A stretch of 64,000 nt of DNA from Variovorax paradoxus (GTDB lineage Bacteria; Pseudomonadota; Gammaproteobacteria; Burkholderiales; Burkholderiaceae_C): assembly GCF_009755665.1 (NCBI RefSeq), contig NZ_CP046622.1:4836001-4900000 (forward strand), in the 5' to 3' direction. The translations under genes were made by a program, and so were the position numbers. The notes below the pieces were generated by a model, which worked only from the letters and a program-made list of their open reading frames with translations, was not told where the DNA came from and did not search any database. Shown here piece after piece: positions 24,273 to 34,395 of this stretch. The number at the start of each line of letters is the position of its first letter. Within the stretch, counting starts at the first letter, position 1.

Positions 24273-27200
24273 TCAAGCCGCCGCGGCCAACGCCGGTTCG
24301 CTCGTGTACGCACGCACCAGGCGCAGCAGCTCGTCTTCCGAGTAGGGCTTGCCCAGGTAATGGTTCACGCCCAGCGTGCGTGCGTAGTCGCGGTGCTTCT
24401 CGGCAATGCGCGAGGTGATCATGATGATCGGCAGGCCGGCCATCGACTCGTCCGCACGGATGTTGCGGGCCAGGTCGAAGCCGTCCATGCGCGGCATCTC
24501 GATGTCGGACAGCACCACCGCCGGCCGCTCCTGCTGCAGGCGCTCGAGCGCCTGCAGGCCGTCGGCCGCGAGCGACACGCGGTAGCCTTCGCGCTGCAGC
24601 AGGCGCTGCGTCACGCGGCGCACGGTGATCGAATCGTCGACCACCAGCACCAGCGGAACCTGCGGCACCGGCGGAGCCAGCATCGGCAACGGCTCTTGCG
24701 GGGCGCCGTGGTCGGCTTCGGCCGAACCGGCCTGCGCGGACAAGGCCAGCGCGGCGGCCTGGCGCATGCGCGCCTGTTCGCCGTGCACCGCGGCCAGCGC
24801 CACCGGGTTGTAGATCAGCGCCACCGCGCCGGAAGCCAGCACCGAGATGCCGGCCAGACCCGGCAGGCGCGCGAGTTGCGGCCCGAGGTTCTTGACCACG
24901 ACTTCCTGGTTGCCCAGCACTTCGTCCACGTGCAGGCCCACGCGCTGTGCCGCGCTTCGCACGATCACGACGGTGTTGTTCTTGCTGGTGGGATGCTCGC
25001 TGCGCGCCGAGGCCTGCAGCAGCGCGCCGGCCCAGTAGAACGGCACCTGTTCGCTGCCGAACGGATGGCTGTTGTGCAGGTAGGCGGCTTCGAGCTCGGT
25101 GCTGCTCACGCGCTGCACCAGCTCCACCAGGTTGGACGGCACGCCGATCGACACCTCGCCGGCACGCAGCATCACCACGTGCGTTACCGCGGTGGTGAGC
25201 GGCAGCACCAGCTTGAAGGTGGTGCCCTGCCCGGCCGTGCTGTGCGTTTCGATACGGCCGCCGAGCGCCGCGATTTGCGCGCGCACCACGTCCATGCCGA
25301 TGCCGCGGCCGGCCAGTTCGGACACCTGTCCCGCCGTGGAGAAGCCGGGCTTGAAGATCAGCTCGGTAGCTTCTTCGGGCGACAGTTCCTGGCCGGCCTC
25401 GAGCAGGCCGAGGGTGCGGGCACGCTCGGCAATGCGCTTGTGGTCCAGGCCGGCGCCGTCGTCGCGGAAGCTCACCGAGACGTCGTTGCCTTCGTGGTGC
25501 AGGTCGATCACGATCAGGCCGTTGGCATCCTTGCCGGCCTTTTCGCGCGCCGCCGGGTCTTCGATGCCGTGCGCGACGCAATTGCGCAGCAGGTGCTCGA
25601 AGGCGGGCGTCATGCGGTCGAGCACGCCGCGGTCCATTTCGATGGAGCCGCCGACGATGTCCAGGCGCACCTGCTTGCCGGTGTCTTTCGACGCCTGGCG
25701 CACCACGCGGTAGAGGCGGTCGGAAATGCCTTCGAACTCCACCATGCGCGTACGCAGCAGGCCACGCTGCAGTTCACGCGTCTGGCGTGCCTGCACGCTC
25801 AGGTCGTCCTCCGTGGCCTGCACCGTCTTTTGCAGCGTGCGCTGCACGGTGGCCACGTCGTTCACCGACTCGGCCATCATCCGCGTGAGTTCCTGCACGC
25901 GGGTGAACCGGTCGAACTCGAGCGGGTCGAAGCTCTGCTGCGAATCCTTGGCTTGCGCCAGGCGGGACTGCATCTGGCTTTCGGCCTGCACTTCGATGTC
26001 GCGCAGTTGCTGGCGCAGGCGGTCCAGGTTGCCCGTCAGGTCGGACAGCGAACCGCGCAGCTGGCCCAGTTCGGCCTCGAGGCGCGAACGCGTGATGATG
26101 ACCTCGCCGGTCTGCGCAACCAGGCGGTCGAGCAGCTGGGTGCGGATGCGGACGGCCTGGGTAGACGCGGTGCGCAGCGGAGCGAGCAGCGCCGGAGCCG
26201 GTCGCGGCAGGAGCGACGGCACCGCGGCGGTTTCCACGGCATCCGCGTTCTGGTCGCCGCCGGCAGCAATCTCGTCGTTGGCGGGCACGCCGGCTTCGGC
26301 GGCAACCTGCACCAGTTGAACGCCCGGCTGGGCAGCGGTTGCCGCCACCACGAGCTGGGCCACTTCGGCCTGGGTGGCATCGTCCGCCGCGCGCAGCGCG
26401 TCGAAGGTGGACTGCAGCGAATCGAGCCGCGTGAGCAGTTTTTCGATTTCGCCCCGGTCGGCACCGCCCTGGGTGCCCAGGACCTCGATCTCGGACTCCA
26501 TGCGGTGCGCCCGCTCGCCGAGGCGCATGGCGCCGGCCAGCCGCGCACTGCCCTTGAGCGTGTGCAGCGTGCGCAGCACCGAGGCGCGGGGCGCGTTGTC
26601 GTCAGGGTGGTGCGCCCACTGGCGCAGCGCCTGGCCGAGCTGCGGCAGCAGTTCCGCAGCCTCTTCCTCGAAGATCGGGAACAGGTCGACGTCGACCGCA
26701 TCGGCCACATCGATAGCGTCTTCGGAGTCGTCCAGCGCCACGTCGGCAACGCTGTCTGTGGCCACCATGTGCTGGAGCGGCCGCACGTCGGCACGGGCAG
26801 CAGCCTCGGGCGGCATGGGTGCGGCGGCAATGTCGCGCAGCGCCTGCAGCGTTCCTTCGGACGGCTCGCGCAGGAAGCCCACGGCAAACTGGTGCAGCAG
26901 CCGGCGCAGCTCATCCGCTGCGGCAACCAGCACCACGCCCTGCTCGCGCGTGCCGCTGCCCTGCATTTGCAGATGCTGCAACGCTGCTTCGAGCAGGCGG
27001 GCCATGCCCGAAAGGCTGTGGAAGCCGACCGTGGCCGAGCTGCCGGCCAGCGAATGCGCAAGCGCGACGGTCGAATCGGATAGGCGCTCGTGCGATTCGA
27101 GCGCCCACTCGCCGACTTCGGTGGCCAGTTGCCTGGACCATTCGTCGGCCTCGTTGAGGTAGACGTTGTAGAGCGCGATGCCGATGCGCAGCGGCCCGAT

Positions 27201-30200
27201 GACCTTGACCTGGTCGTCGGCGCCGGAGGGAGCCGACGCTTCGGCGGTTTCCTGCGTCTCAGGTTCCGGTGCGGGCTGCGGCGCTTCTTCGGCAACTGCA
27301 ACCGTGTCTGCAACCGCCGCCGGCGGCTCGACGGGCTCTGCCGCTGCCGCGGGCGTTTCGTCCACGGCTGCAGCGGGTTCTTCCGGCGCCAGCAGGAACG
27401 CCGGTTCGGTGATCGCCGGCTCTTCTTCCACCGGCTCGGCCACGGCAACGGCCACGGGCTCGCTCTCCTTGGCTGGCAAGGGCTCGGGAGTCCAGTCCAG
27501 GTCGGGCAGCGCCACCGGGGTCTGCAGCAGTTCGGGCGCGGCGACCGGTTCCGCGACCGGTTCGGCTGCGAACTGGGCGATAGACGGTGCGGGCTCCACC
27601 TTTTCGATCGCCAGGAAATCGAAATCTCCGCTGCCGTTCAGGACCTCGAAAGATTCTTCCGGGCTCGGCTTGGTTTCGAAGTCGAGGAAGTCGGTCGAAG
27701 CGAAGTCGTCGTCGGTTTCGTGCTTTGCGGATTGCTCCAGCACCTGCGGCGGCAATTCGAAATCGGCGGCGGGCGCGGGCGCGGAGGCTCGCGACGCGAC
27801 GGGCGGCAGCTCCAGATCGGGCAGGCCGCGCAGTTCCGCAAGCTCGGGCAGCTCCGGCATCGGCAGGGGAGCAGCCACCGGCGGCTCCGCGGCAATATGG
27901 CGCGCGGCCACCGCAAGGGCATCCGCATCGATACGCGGGGGCGCCGTTGGCACGGGCTCGCCGGCCAGCAAGGCATTGGCCACGCGGCTGAAATGCGACG
28001 ACTGCCAGCTGTGCTGGGCGCCCGAAGCAATGGCTTCGACCCATTCGCTGAATTCGCCGAGCGCGTTGCGGGTGGCGGAAAGCAGTTCGGGCGTGGCGTC
28101 GCGCTGGTCGGCCAGCCAGGTGTTGAGCACCTGCTCGAAGGACCAGGCGGCGTCGCCGAAGTCGGTCAAGCCGACCATGCGCGAGCTGCCCTTGAGCGTG
28201 TGGAACGCGCGGCGCAGAATGGTGAGTTCTTCGGTGTCGTCGGGGTGGCCGCCAAGTTCGTCGATGGCGGCCAAGCCGTTCTGCACCACTTCGCGGGCCT
28301 CGTCGAGGAAGATGTTCTGCAGGTCGTCTTCTTCGAGCTCGGTTACCTCGGTGTCGGGTAGCGCCGCGGGACCGGTGATCTTGTTCGTCCAGCTGTCGGC
28401 CTTGCGGCTGAATTCCTCGATGGGCGACACCTTCGCCTTGCGGTTGGGCGTGGCGAGCGCGGCCAGTTTCGAGGCGATCTGGGCATCGACTTCCTCGATG
28501 CTCAGCACGGCTTCGGCGCCCGCGGGCTTGCCGTCCGCCACCGCGGTATCGGCGGCATCGCTGTCGGCGGCCTGGCGGCCCATCAGCGGCTTGAGCTCAC
28601 CGGCTTCGGCGTCGAACACGAACAGGCGCTTGGCCAGTGCGGGCTGGTAGCCCAGCATGTCGATCAGGAAGCCGAGCGCGCCCAGGTTGTTGCCCAGCGC
28701 ATCGAAGCTGTGCATTTCCTCGACGGGCGATGCGTTGCCCACGAGCATCTGCTCGACGTCGTCGCGCATGCGCTGCACGGTGTGCGCGGCCTGCTCGAGA
28801 CCCAGCACCGAGAACACACCGCGCATTTGCAGCAGTTGGCTCGGCACGGTGCGCAGCAGCGCCTTTTCGGCCGGGCGGCGGAAGTACTGGTCGAGCGATT
28901 TTTCAAGTTCGCTCAGGTGGCTGCGCAGCTCGTCGACCACGGTGCCCATGGTCTGGCGATCGCTCACGCGGCGATACAGGTCTTCCATCCAGGGCTCGAG
29001 CGGCTCCGAATGGCCGCCCGCGCGCACGCGCTCGATGCGGCCGGCCAGCTGCAGGGTGCGGGAGGTGAGCTGCGGGTCGCTCGGATCCAGGTCTTCGAGC
29101 GCGGCTTCCAGGTAGAGCACCGAGGTCGCGACTTCCATCGCGAGTTCGGTGTCCGGTGCCTGGCCCGTGCGCACAGACGCTTCGACCGCATGCGTCAGCG
29201 CTTCCACCATCGGCAGGCTCGGCGGATGCAGCTTCTGCAGGGATTCGCCCAGCTGCGCGAAGGTGTCGGCCACCTGGCGCGTACGGGTGACGTCGCCGCC
29301 CGAAAGCGCCGACCACATTTCCTTGGCGGTTTCGATGCGCTTGCGGGCTTGCGTGAGCACCAGCGGATCGAAGCGGCCGAACTGCTCGACGCTGTAGTTG
29401 ATGTATGGCTCGCTCGCGACGCCCCAGGCGCTGCGCACGGTGCGCAGCGTGGCGGCGTCGTCGCGGCCTGTAGGCACGGCTTGCGCACAGAAGAAAAGCA
29501 GATCCTGGCCGAGCCGGTCGGACACGGTGTTGTCGCCGCGTGCCAGCGTGGCGTATTGCAGCAGCACGCGGGAAGCCGCGCGCTTGACGTACGAATCGGC
29601 CGGAATCAGCTCGAGCGCCAAAGCCTCGAAGAAGCCAGCGGCCAAGGTCCAGAAGCTCGCGACGCGGGGCAGCAGCGCGCCGCGCCCGAGCCCGAGGCAC
29701 AGGGCGTGCAGCCGGCGCGCGGCCTGCGCGTCGCCGGTCTTGACCAGTTGCAGCACTTCCCGGTCGAGCCGCGAACGCACCGCCGGGTCATAGGCCAACG
29801 CTGCCTGGGTCAGCGCAGGACGGACTTCGACCCAGCGCCAGGCAATGCTCCACAGGTCCGCCGGGTGAACGCGCTCGTTGCCGACCAGTTCGAGCACGTC
29901 ACGGTATTGGGGAAACAGCGCCACCGACGACACGGGCTTGCCGGCCAGCAACGCGTTGAGGAAATCGACGACGGCAAAGCCGGCGCGCTCGATCTTCAGG
30001 ACCGCGCCCTCGGTGCAGCGCTGCGGTTCGGCAATGAAGCCCTGGACCGCGAATTCGATGGAGCCGAGCACCAGCGCCGGAGCGGTGTTGCCCACCATCT
30101 GCAAGGCACCGACGGATTGGTGCAGTTGCTGGCGAGCCATTTGCAGCGGGCCACTCTCGAGTTCCGAGGTATTGCCCACGTCGCGCACAAAGCGACGCAG

Positions 30201-30323
30201 CGACTTGGCAACGCTGTCGAGGGATTTCTGGATTTCTCCCAGAACCCAGGCCAGCGGCCCAAGGTCTTCGGTGGCCGGCACGTTGCCAGCGAGGGGGGCC
30301 GTGGCAGGGGTTTGAATCGACAC
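24273..30323 (-). CDS. chpA: ChpA/PilL hybrid chemosensory histidine kinase of the Pil-Chp system
   Basis: A 2016-residue CheA-type hybrid kinase controlling type IV pili. Three phosphotransfer sites can be seen: AFHTLKGSSR (about 706), ALAHSLAGSS (about 1089) and TLHTLKGSAR (about 1255). An ATPase core follows (NCVAHGIED about 1584, GRGIGMDVV about 1676), then a CheW-like domain (about 1709-1850) and a C-terminal receiver (Asp about 1939 in SDIEMPRMDG). A Glu/Pro/Ala-rich low-complexity linker covers about 840-1040. The start is GTG (VSIQTPATA), as no ATG fits. Last gene of pilG-pilH-pilI-pilJ-chpA. Compared with Pseudomonas ChpA it has fewer obvious Hpt domains; degenerate ones may lie in the first 650 residues. 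Confidence 0.95.
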   Translation of the reverse strand: MSIQTPATAPLAGNVPATEDLGPLAWVLGEIQKSLDSVAKSLRRFVRDVGNTSELESGPLQMARQQLHQSVGALQMVGNTAPALVLGSIEFAVQGFIAEPQRCTEGAVLKIERAGFAVVDFLNALLAGKPVSSVALFPQYRDVLELVGNERVHPADLWSIAWRWVEVRPALTQAALAYDPAVRSRLDREVLQLVKTGDAQAARRLHALCLGLGRGALLPRVASFWTLAAGFFEALALELIPADSYVKRAASRVLLQYATLARGDNTVSDRLGQDLLFFCAQAVPTGRDDAATLRTVRSAWGVASEPYINYSVEQFGRFDPLVLTQARKRIETAKEMWSALSGGDVTRTRQVADTFAQLGESLQKLHPPSLPMVEALTHAVEASVRTGQAPDTELAMEVATSVLYLEAALEDLDPSDPQLTSRTLQLAGRIERVRAGGHSEPLEPWMEDLYRRVSDRQTMGTVVDELRSHLSELEKSLDQYFRRPAEKALLRTVPSQLLQMRGVFSVLGLEQAAHTVQRMRDDVEQMLVGNASPVEEMHSFDALGNNLGALGFLIDMLGYQPALAKRLFVFDAEAGELKPLMGRQAADSDAADTAVADGKPAGAEAVLSIEEVDAQIASKLAALATPNRKAKVSPIEEFSRKADSWTNKITGPAALPDTEVTELEEDDLQNIFLDEAREVVQNGLAAIDELGGHPDDTEELTILRRAFHTLKGSSRMVGLTDFGDAAWSFEQVLNTWLADQRDATPELLSATRNALGEFSEWVEAIASGAQHSWQSSHFSRVANALLAGEPVPTAPPRIDADALAVAARHIAAEPPVAAPLPMPELPELAELRGLPDLELPPVASRASAPAPAADFELPPQVLEQSAKHETDDDFASTDFLDFETKPSPEESFEVLNGSGDFDFLAIEKVEPAPSIAQFAAEPVAEPVAAPELLQTPVALPDLDWTPEPLPAKESEPVAVAVAEPVEEEPAITEPAFLLAPEEPAAAVDETPAAAAEPVEPPAAVADTVAVAEEAPQPAPEPETQETAEASAPSGADDQVKVIGPLRIGIALYNVYLNEADEWSRQLATEVGEWALESHERLSDSTVALAHSLAGSSATVGFHSLSGMARLLEAALQHLQMQGSGTREQGVVLVAAADELRRLLHQFAVGFLREPSEGTLQALRDIAAAPMPPEAAARADVRPLQHMVATDSVADVALDDSEDAIDVADAVDVDLFPIFEEEAAELLPQLGQALRQWAHHPDDNAPRASVLRTLHTLKGSARLAGAMRLGERAHRMESEIEVLGTQGGADRGEIEKLLTRLDSLQSTFDALRAADDATQAEVAQLVVAATAAQPGVQLVQVAAEAGVPANDEIAAGGDQNADAVETAAVPSLLPRPAPALLAPLRTASTQAVRIRTQLLDRLVAQTGEVIITRSRLEAELGQLRGSLSDLTGNLDRLRQQLRDIEVQAESQMQSRLAQAKDSQQSFDPLEFDRFTRVQELTRMMAESVNDVATVQRTLQKTVQATEDDLSVQARQTRELQRGLLRTRMVEFEGISDRLYRVVRQASKDTGKQVRLDIVGGSIEMDRGVLDRMTPAFEHLLRNCVAHGIEDPAAREKAGKDANGLIVIDLHHEGNDVSVSFRDDGAGLDHKRIAERARTLGLLEAGQELSPEEATELIFKPGFSTAGQVSELAGRGIGMDVVRAQIAALGGRIETHSTAGQGTTFKLVLPLTTAVTHVVMLRAGEVSIGVPSNLVELVQRVSSTELEAAYLHNSHPFGSEQVPFYWAGALLQASARSEHPTSKNNTVVIVRSAAQRVGLHVDEVLGNQEVVVKNLGPQLARLPGLAGISVLASGAVALIYNPVALAAVHGEQARMRQAAALALSAQAGSAEADHGAPQEPLPMLAPPVPQVPLVLVVDDSITVRRVTQRLLQREGYRVSLAADGLQALERLQQERPAVVLSDIEMPRMDGFDLARNIRADESMAGLPIIMITSRIAEKHRDYARTLGVNHYLGKPYSEDELLRLVRAYTSEPALAAAA

Positions 30324-30351
30324 GTTGGATGCTCGCCGTTCTTATCTCTTG

Positions 30352-32670
30352 TCAGGCAATTTTGAAACGGGCGACGGAGCGACGCAGTTCTTCGGCCATC
30401 TGCGAAAGCTCGCGCACCTGCTGGGCGGTGGTACGGGTACCTTCTCCGGTCTGCTCGGTCACCGCAAAAATGTGCTGGATGTTGGCAGCCACCACGTTGG
30501 CCGAATCGGCTTCACGGGAGGCGGATTGCGAAATCTGCTCGATCAGTTCTGCAAGGCGGCGCGACACGCGGTCAATCTCCGTCAGTGCGGTACCGGCATT
30601 GTCGGACAGCTTGGCCCCTTCGACCACACCCTGCGTGGAACGCTCCATGGCGCCCACCGCGTCCTGGGTGTCGGTCTGAATGGCCTTCACCAGCGCCGAA
30701 ATCTGGCGCGTGGCGTCCGCGGAGCGTTCAGCCAGACGCTGCACTTCTTCCGCCACCACCGAGAAGCCGCGACCGGCTTCACCGGCCGATGCGGCCTGAA
30801 TGGCGGCGTTCAGTGCCAGCACGTTCGTCTGTTCGGTAATGTCCGAGATCAGCTCGGTGATTTCACCGATCTCCTGCGAGGATTCGCCCAGGCGCTTGAT
30901 CCGCTTGGAGGTTTCCTGGATCTGGTCGCGGATGGAGTTCATACCGCCGATGGCGTTCTGCACGGCCTGCAGGCCCGACGATGCGGCTTGCAGCGACTGG
31001 CGCGCCACCGTAGCGGACTCTTGCGCTTGCGAGGACACGCCGTTGATTCGCTCGGCCATGGTCAGCACCGACTGGCCGGTTTCGCGAATTTCGCGCAGCT
31101 GTTCGGTCGAGGCGGCGAGCAGTTCGGTCGAGGTGCTTTCCACCTGCGACGTCGTCTGCGCCACGCGGGTTGCCGTGTTCTGCACGTTGCCCACCAGCAG
31201 TCGCAGTTCTTCCACCGTGTAGTTCACCGAGTCGGCAATGGCGCCGGTGATGTCCTCGGTCACGGTGGCTTCCTGCGTCAGGTCGCCTTCGGCCACTGTC
31301 TGCAGTTCGTTCATCAGCCGAAGAATGGCGGCCTGGTTGGCGTTGTTGATGCGGCCGGCCTCGTCGCTGGCCTGTTCGGCCGCAAGACGTTCGCGTTCGG
31401 CGATGGCGGCGCGTTCGCGGCCTTCGCGCACCTGCACGAAACCGATGGCGCCGGCAAGAGCCAGGGCGGCCAGCGACAGCACGAACAGCAGCACGATCGT
31501 TCCGGCGCCCAGGCCGGTGCGTGCGGAGAGCTTGTCCTGCAGCTCGCCGAGCGATTTGCGCAGCGGTTCGCTGTCGGTCAGGATGGAAGCCTGCGCTTCG
31601 CGCGCGGCCACCAGGCCCTGCAGGTTGCCCAGAATGGCGGAGGCCTGCGTGCGCATCTGCTCGTAGGTCTTCAGGATGGCTTCGAGCTGCTGGCGCGTTT
31701 GCGGGTCTTTCGAGCCGGGGAAGCGCTGCTGCGCATTGCCGTCGAGCAGGCCGCGGGTGGTTTCCTGGAAGGTGTTCAGGTCCTTGCCGAGCAGGAACAC
31801 GGCGTCCGGGTTCACGCCCTCGACCGTGAAGAACTCGTTGGTCGACTTGCCGATGCGCTGGGTCAGCATCACGAGCTGGCCGGCGGCGGAGATTTCAGGC
31901 AGCGTGGCGTTCTGCTGCATCTTCAGCGACGCGACGGTTTCCGTCATTTCGAGCAGCGCGGACGATTGCTGGTTGATGTCGCGCAAGGCGGCACCCACCT
32001 GGGTCAGGATCTGGCGCTGCGACAGCACGACCTTGGCGCTGGCGTCGGCACGGGCGACCAGCGGGTTGATCTTGGCCATGTCCTCGTCGTACTGGTTGCC
32101 CACGCGCTCGAGGCGCAGGGCATCGTCGCCGTTGGTCAGGCCCTGCACGCGGCGCGTGAGGTCGTCGGCGCTGTCCTTCACTTCGACGAACGCGGGCGCG
32201 CTGCCCACGAGAGCCTGCGAAATCGATTTGGCGAGACGCTGCGACTGCATCAGCGACTGGCCGGTGGCGGCCACCTGCTGCGCGAGGCGTTCGGCGCGAA
32301 GAATGGCGGAACCGGCTACCAGCAGCAGCAGCAACACCACCACGGCCAGCATGATCGCCAGGATCCGCTGCTGGCGTGCCGGCCTGGAGCCGGCTTTGGC
32401 GGCTGCGGCCTGCGCTTCGTCGAGCGGGCCTGCGCCCGCCTCGTTGGCTGCTTCGCTGGGAGGCAGCGCGCCGTCGGCAAAGCCGGTGGGCGCGGGCTCA
32501 TCGGCGGTGCGGCCTTGCTTTCGGGCCAGCCGGACGGTCTTCTCGTCCAGTGCCTGCACCGTATCGACATCGTCGAGCGATAAGGTGGAACCGGAGCCGT
32601 CGACGCGGGCCTTTTCGTTGCCGCTGTTCGCGGGCAGTAATTTCTTGAACTTGTCGGCGATCGAGCTCAC
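30352..32670 (-). CDS. pilJ: PilJ-type methyl-accepting chemotaxis protein
   Basis: A 772-residue inner-membrane chemoreceptor of the type IV pilus Chp system. It has a cytosolic N-terminal tail (about 1-100), TM1 (about 102-124), a periplasmic PilJ-type region, TM2 (about 390-412), a HAMP-like segment and the MCP signalling tip (ITEQTNVLALNAAIQAASAG, about 610-630). The start is read as GTG at 32670, with AAGGA 6 bases upstream; an ATG at 32724 would need translation of the gap after pilI. The long charged N-terminal tail is unusual for a PilJ. Confidence 0.93.
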   Translation of the reverse strand: MSSIADKFKKLLPANSGNEKARVDGSGSTLSLDDVDTVQALDEKTVRLARKQGRTADEPAPTGFADGALPPSEAANEAGAGPLDEAQAAAAKAGSRPARQQRILAIMLAVVVLLLLLVAGSAILRAERLAQQVAATGQSLMQSQRLAKSISQALVGSAPAFVEVKDSADDLTRRVQGLTNGDDALRLERVGNQYDEDMAKINPLVARADASAKVVLSQRQILTQVGAALRDINQQSSALLEMTETVASLKMQQNATLPEISAAGQLVMLTQRIGKSTNEFFTVEGVNPDAVFLLGKDLNTFQETTRGLLDGNAQQRFPGSKDPQTRQQLEAILKTYEQMRTQASAILGNLQGLVAAREAQASILTDSEPLRKSLGELQDKLSARTGLGAGTIVLLFVLSLAALALAGAIGFVQVREGRERAAIAERERLAAEQASDEAGRINNANQAAILRLMNELQTVAEGDLTQEATVTEDITGAIADSVNYTVEELRLLVGNVQNTATRVAQTTSQVESTSTELLAASTEQLREIRETGQSVLTMAERINGVSSQAQESATVARQSLQAASSGLQAVQNAIGGMNSIRDQIQETSKRIKRLGESSQEIGEITELISDITEQTNVLALNAAIQAASAGEAGRGFSVVAEEVQRLAERSADATRQISALVKAIQTDTQDAVGAMERSTQGVVEGAKLSDNAGTALTEIDRVSRRLAELIEQISQSASREADSANVVAANIQHIFAVTEQTGEGTRTTAQQVRELSQMAEELRRSVARFKIA

Positions 32671-32713
32671 GGTCGGTCCTTCAGGGTGGTTGTCTTTGGG
32701 CTGTGCGAAAGCA

Positions 32714-33247
32714 CTAGGCGCCAATACTCAAAAACTCGGGTTGCTGCGAAAGCGCCTGCAGGTTGATTTCCTGCCAGCGCTCACCCGCCGCATCGGTGTA
32801 CAGATGCCCCAGCCACGCGGGTGCTTCTGCGCTTGGCGGCTCCGCGGCCGTGAAGGCCTCGGCGCCGCGCAACCCCGCCAGTCGGTCGACCAGCAATGCG
32901 CAGTTGACTTCGAGCAGCTCGTTGAGGGCAACGAGCCGCGATTGCATGCGGGCCGCCTCGGTGGAGGCCGGTCCGCTCGGAACGCCCGAGGCGAATGCCG
33001 ACAGCTGCACCACGCCGAAGAGGCCGCCGCGCAGGTTGGCAACGCCAAGGAACCAGGGCTCCGTGTAGGGCACGGGCTGGGGGGGCGTCCAGGGGAAAAT
33101 TTCGCCCGCGTGGCCGAGAGGAAAGAGGTACTTGCCCTCTCCCGCCTCGACCGCGAGCCACGTGGCGGCGACGCCAGTCGTGCGTGCGGCCTGCAGGCGG
33201 CTTGCAAGCCGGGACTGGAAGGCTCGGAGAGCGTCGCGATTCGCCAT
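32714..33247 (-). CDS. pilI: PilI CheW-like adaptor
   Basis: A 177-residue CheW-domain protein with the fold landmarks LFPLGHAGEIFPWTPPQPVP and PWFLGVANLRGGLFGVVQLSAF. It links PilJ to the ChpA kinase. It lies between pilH and pilJ in the same direction, 19 bases after pilH. Confidence 0.92.
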   Translation of the reverse strand: MANRDALRAFQSRLASRLQAARTTGVAATWLAVEAGEGKYLFPLGHAGEIFPWTPPQPVPYTEPWFLGVANLRGGLFGVVQLSAFASGVPSGPASTEAARMQSRLVALNELLEVNCALLVDRLAGLRGAEAFTAAEPPSAEAPAWLGHLYTDAAGERWQEINLQALSQQPEFLSIGA

Positions 33248-33266
33248 GGACTGAGTCGGCTCCAGC

Positions 33267-33632
33267 TCAGGCGAGCGCGGTGATCTTCGACATCAGGTCG
33301 GCCTCGTTGACCGGCTTCACGATGTAGTCGCGAGCGCCCTGGCGCATGCCCCAGACGCGATCGGTTTCCTGGTTCTTGCTGGTGCACAGGATGATCGGGA
33401 TGGTGCCGTACTTCGGGTCGCGGGCAATCGCGCGCGTCAGCTGGAAGCCGTTCTGGCCGGGCATGACCACGTCCATGAGGATCAGGTCGGGCTGCTCTTC
33501 CTCCAGACGGCGCATGGCGTCGTCGGCGTTTTCAGCGGTCTTGACGGCAAAGCCGTTCTTGCGGAGCAGGTCTGACAGGAACACCAGTTCCGTCTTGGAG
33601 TCGTCGACGACGAGGATTTTTCGAATGGGCAT
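33267..33632 (-). CDS. pilH: PilH response regulator
   Basis: A 121-residue stand-alone receiver domain. Acidic pocket DD (10-11), phospho-acceptor Asp in LILMDVVMPGQNG (about 54), and the conserved Thr/Lys in LCTSKNQ and IVKPV are present. There is no output domain. In Pil-Chp systems PilH opposes PilG. Its ATG overlaps the pilG stop as TAATG. Confidence 0.93.
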   Translation of the reverse strand: MPIRKILVVDDSKTELVFLSDLLRKNGFAVKTAENADDAMRRLEEEQPDLILMDVVMPGQNGFQLTRAIARDPKYGTIPIILCTSKNQETDRVWGMRQGARDYIVKPVNEADLMSKITALA

Positions 33633-34030
33633 TACTGCACTTCCTGTTGAACAATGCCAAACTGCTGCACGGCCTGCAGCAGCTGGTCTTTGGTGAAAGG
33701 TTTGGTCAGGTAGTCCTGCGACCCGACCATGCGGCCGCGAGCCTTGTCGAAGACGCCGTCTTTCGAGGAGAGCATCACGACCGGAACATTGGAGAATTGA
33801 GCGTTGCGCTTGATGATGGCGCAGGTCTGATAACCGTCCAGGCGGGGCATCAGGATGTCGCAGAAAATCAGATGCGGCTTGTGATCGTTGATTTTCGAGA
33901 GCGCGTCAAAGCCGTCTTCCGCAAGAAGAACCTCGTGCCCGCCCTGCTTCAGAAATATTTCGGCACTGCGCCGGATCGTATTGCTGTCATCGATGACAAG
34001 CACCTTGTAACCTGATCCATTCGGCCCCAT
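33632..34030 (-). CDS. pilG: PilG response regulator
   Basis: A 132-residue CheY-like receiver: VLVIDDSNTIRRSAE at the start, phospho-acceptor in LIFCDILMPRLDGYQ, then VVMLSSKDG and YLTKPF. It promotes pilus extension in related systems. The ATG at 34030 is preferred because AGGAG lies 8 bases upstream; a GTG three codons earlier lies too close to it. Confidence 0.93.
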   Translation of the reverse strand: MGPNGSGYKVLVIDDSNTIRRSAEIFLKQGGHEVLLAEDGFDALSKINDHKPHLIFCDILMPRLDGYQTCAIIKRNAQFSNVPVVMLSSKDGVFDKARGRMVGSQDYLTKPFTKDQLLQAVQQFGIVQQEVQ

Positions 34031-34113
34031 TGCACACACTCCTGCTGAGATGAGACTTGGATGCCCGCCGCGCCGTACATCGACGCAAATCGCGTAGCCC
34101 TATGCCATGCTCT

Positions 34114-34284
34114 TCAGATTTCAACCATTTCGAAGTCTTCCTTGCGCGCACCGCACTCAGGACAGGTCCAGTTCATCGGAACATCAGCCCAGGCCGTGCC
34201 TGCCGCGATGCCGTCCTCCGGCACACCAACCGCTTCGTCATAGATCCACCCACAAATCAGGCACATCCAAGTTTTCGTATTCAT
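34114..34284 (-). CDS. rubA: Rubredoxin
   Basis: A 56-residue one-iron electron carrier. The two Fe-binding pairs are CLIC (8-11) and CPEC (41-44), with the family residues [13 protein letters not shown] and WTCPECG between and around them. It is short enough to be missed by length cut-offs. It lies 83 bases upstream of pilG in the same direction and is divergent from the thiD-like gene across about 110 bases. Confidence 0.95.
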   Translation of the reverse strand: MNTKTWMCLICGWIYDEAVGVPEDGIAAGTAWADVPMNWTCPECGARKEDFEMVEI

Positions 34285-34395
34285 CGGAGCTTAAAGTCCT
34301 TGTTCATTAAATGCAACGAGTGTATCTATGCGTATCTCACTGGCGGACGGTAAACGTCGCGCCTATGCCACCATCCAGGGGATTTTGCCCGGCGT

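Noticed and set aside
23958..27083. Plus-strand open frame of about 1041 codons across the end of phrB and opposite chpA
   Set aside because: It is out of frame with the photolyase and antisense to ChpA domains; the composition (HRR/QH repeats) is that of a shadow frame.
26041..28650. Glu/Pro/Ala-rich stretch of ChpA considered as a tandem repeat or recombination hotspot
   Set aside because: It is a low-complexity linker without a regular repeat unit at the DNA level.
30325..32583. Plus-strand open frame of about 752 codons opposite pilJ
   Set aside because: Antisense to a recognised chemoreceptor and without any domain.
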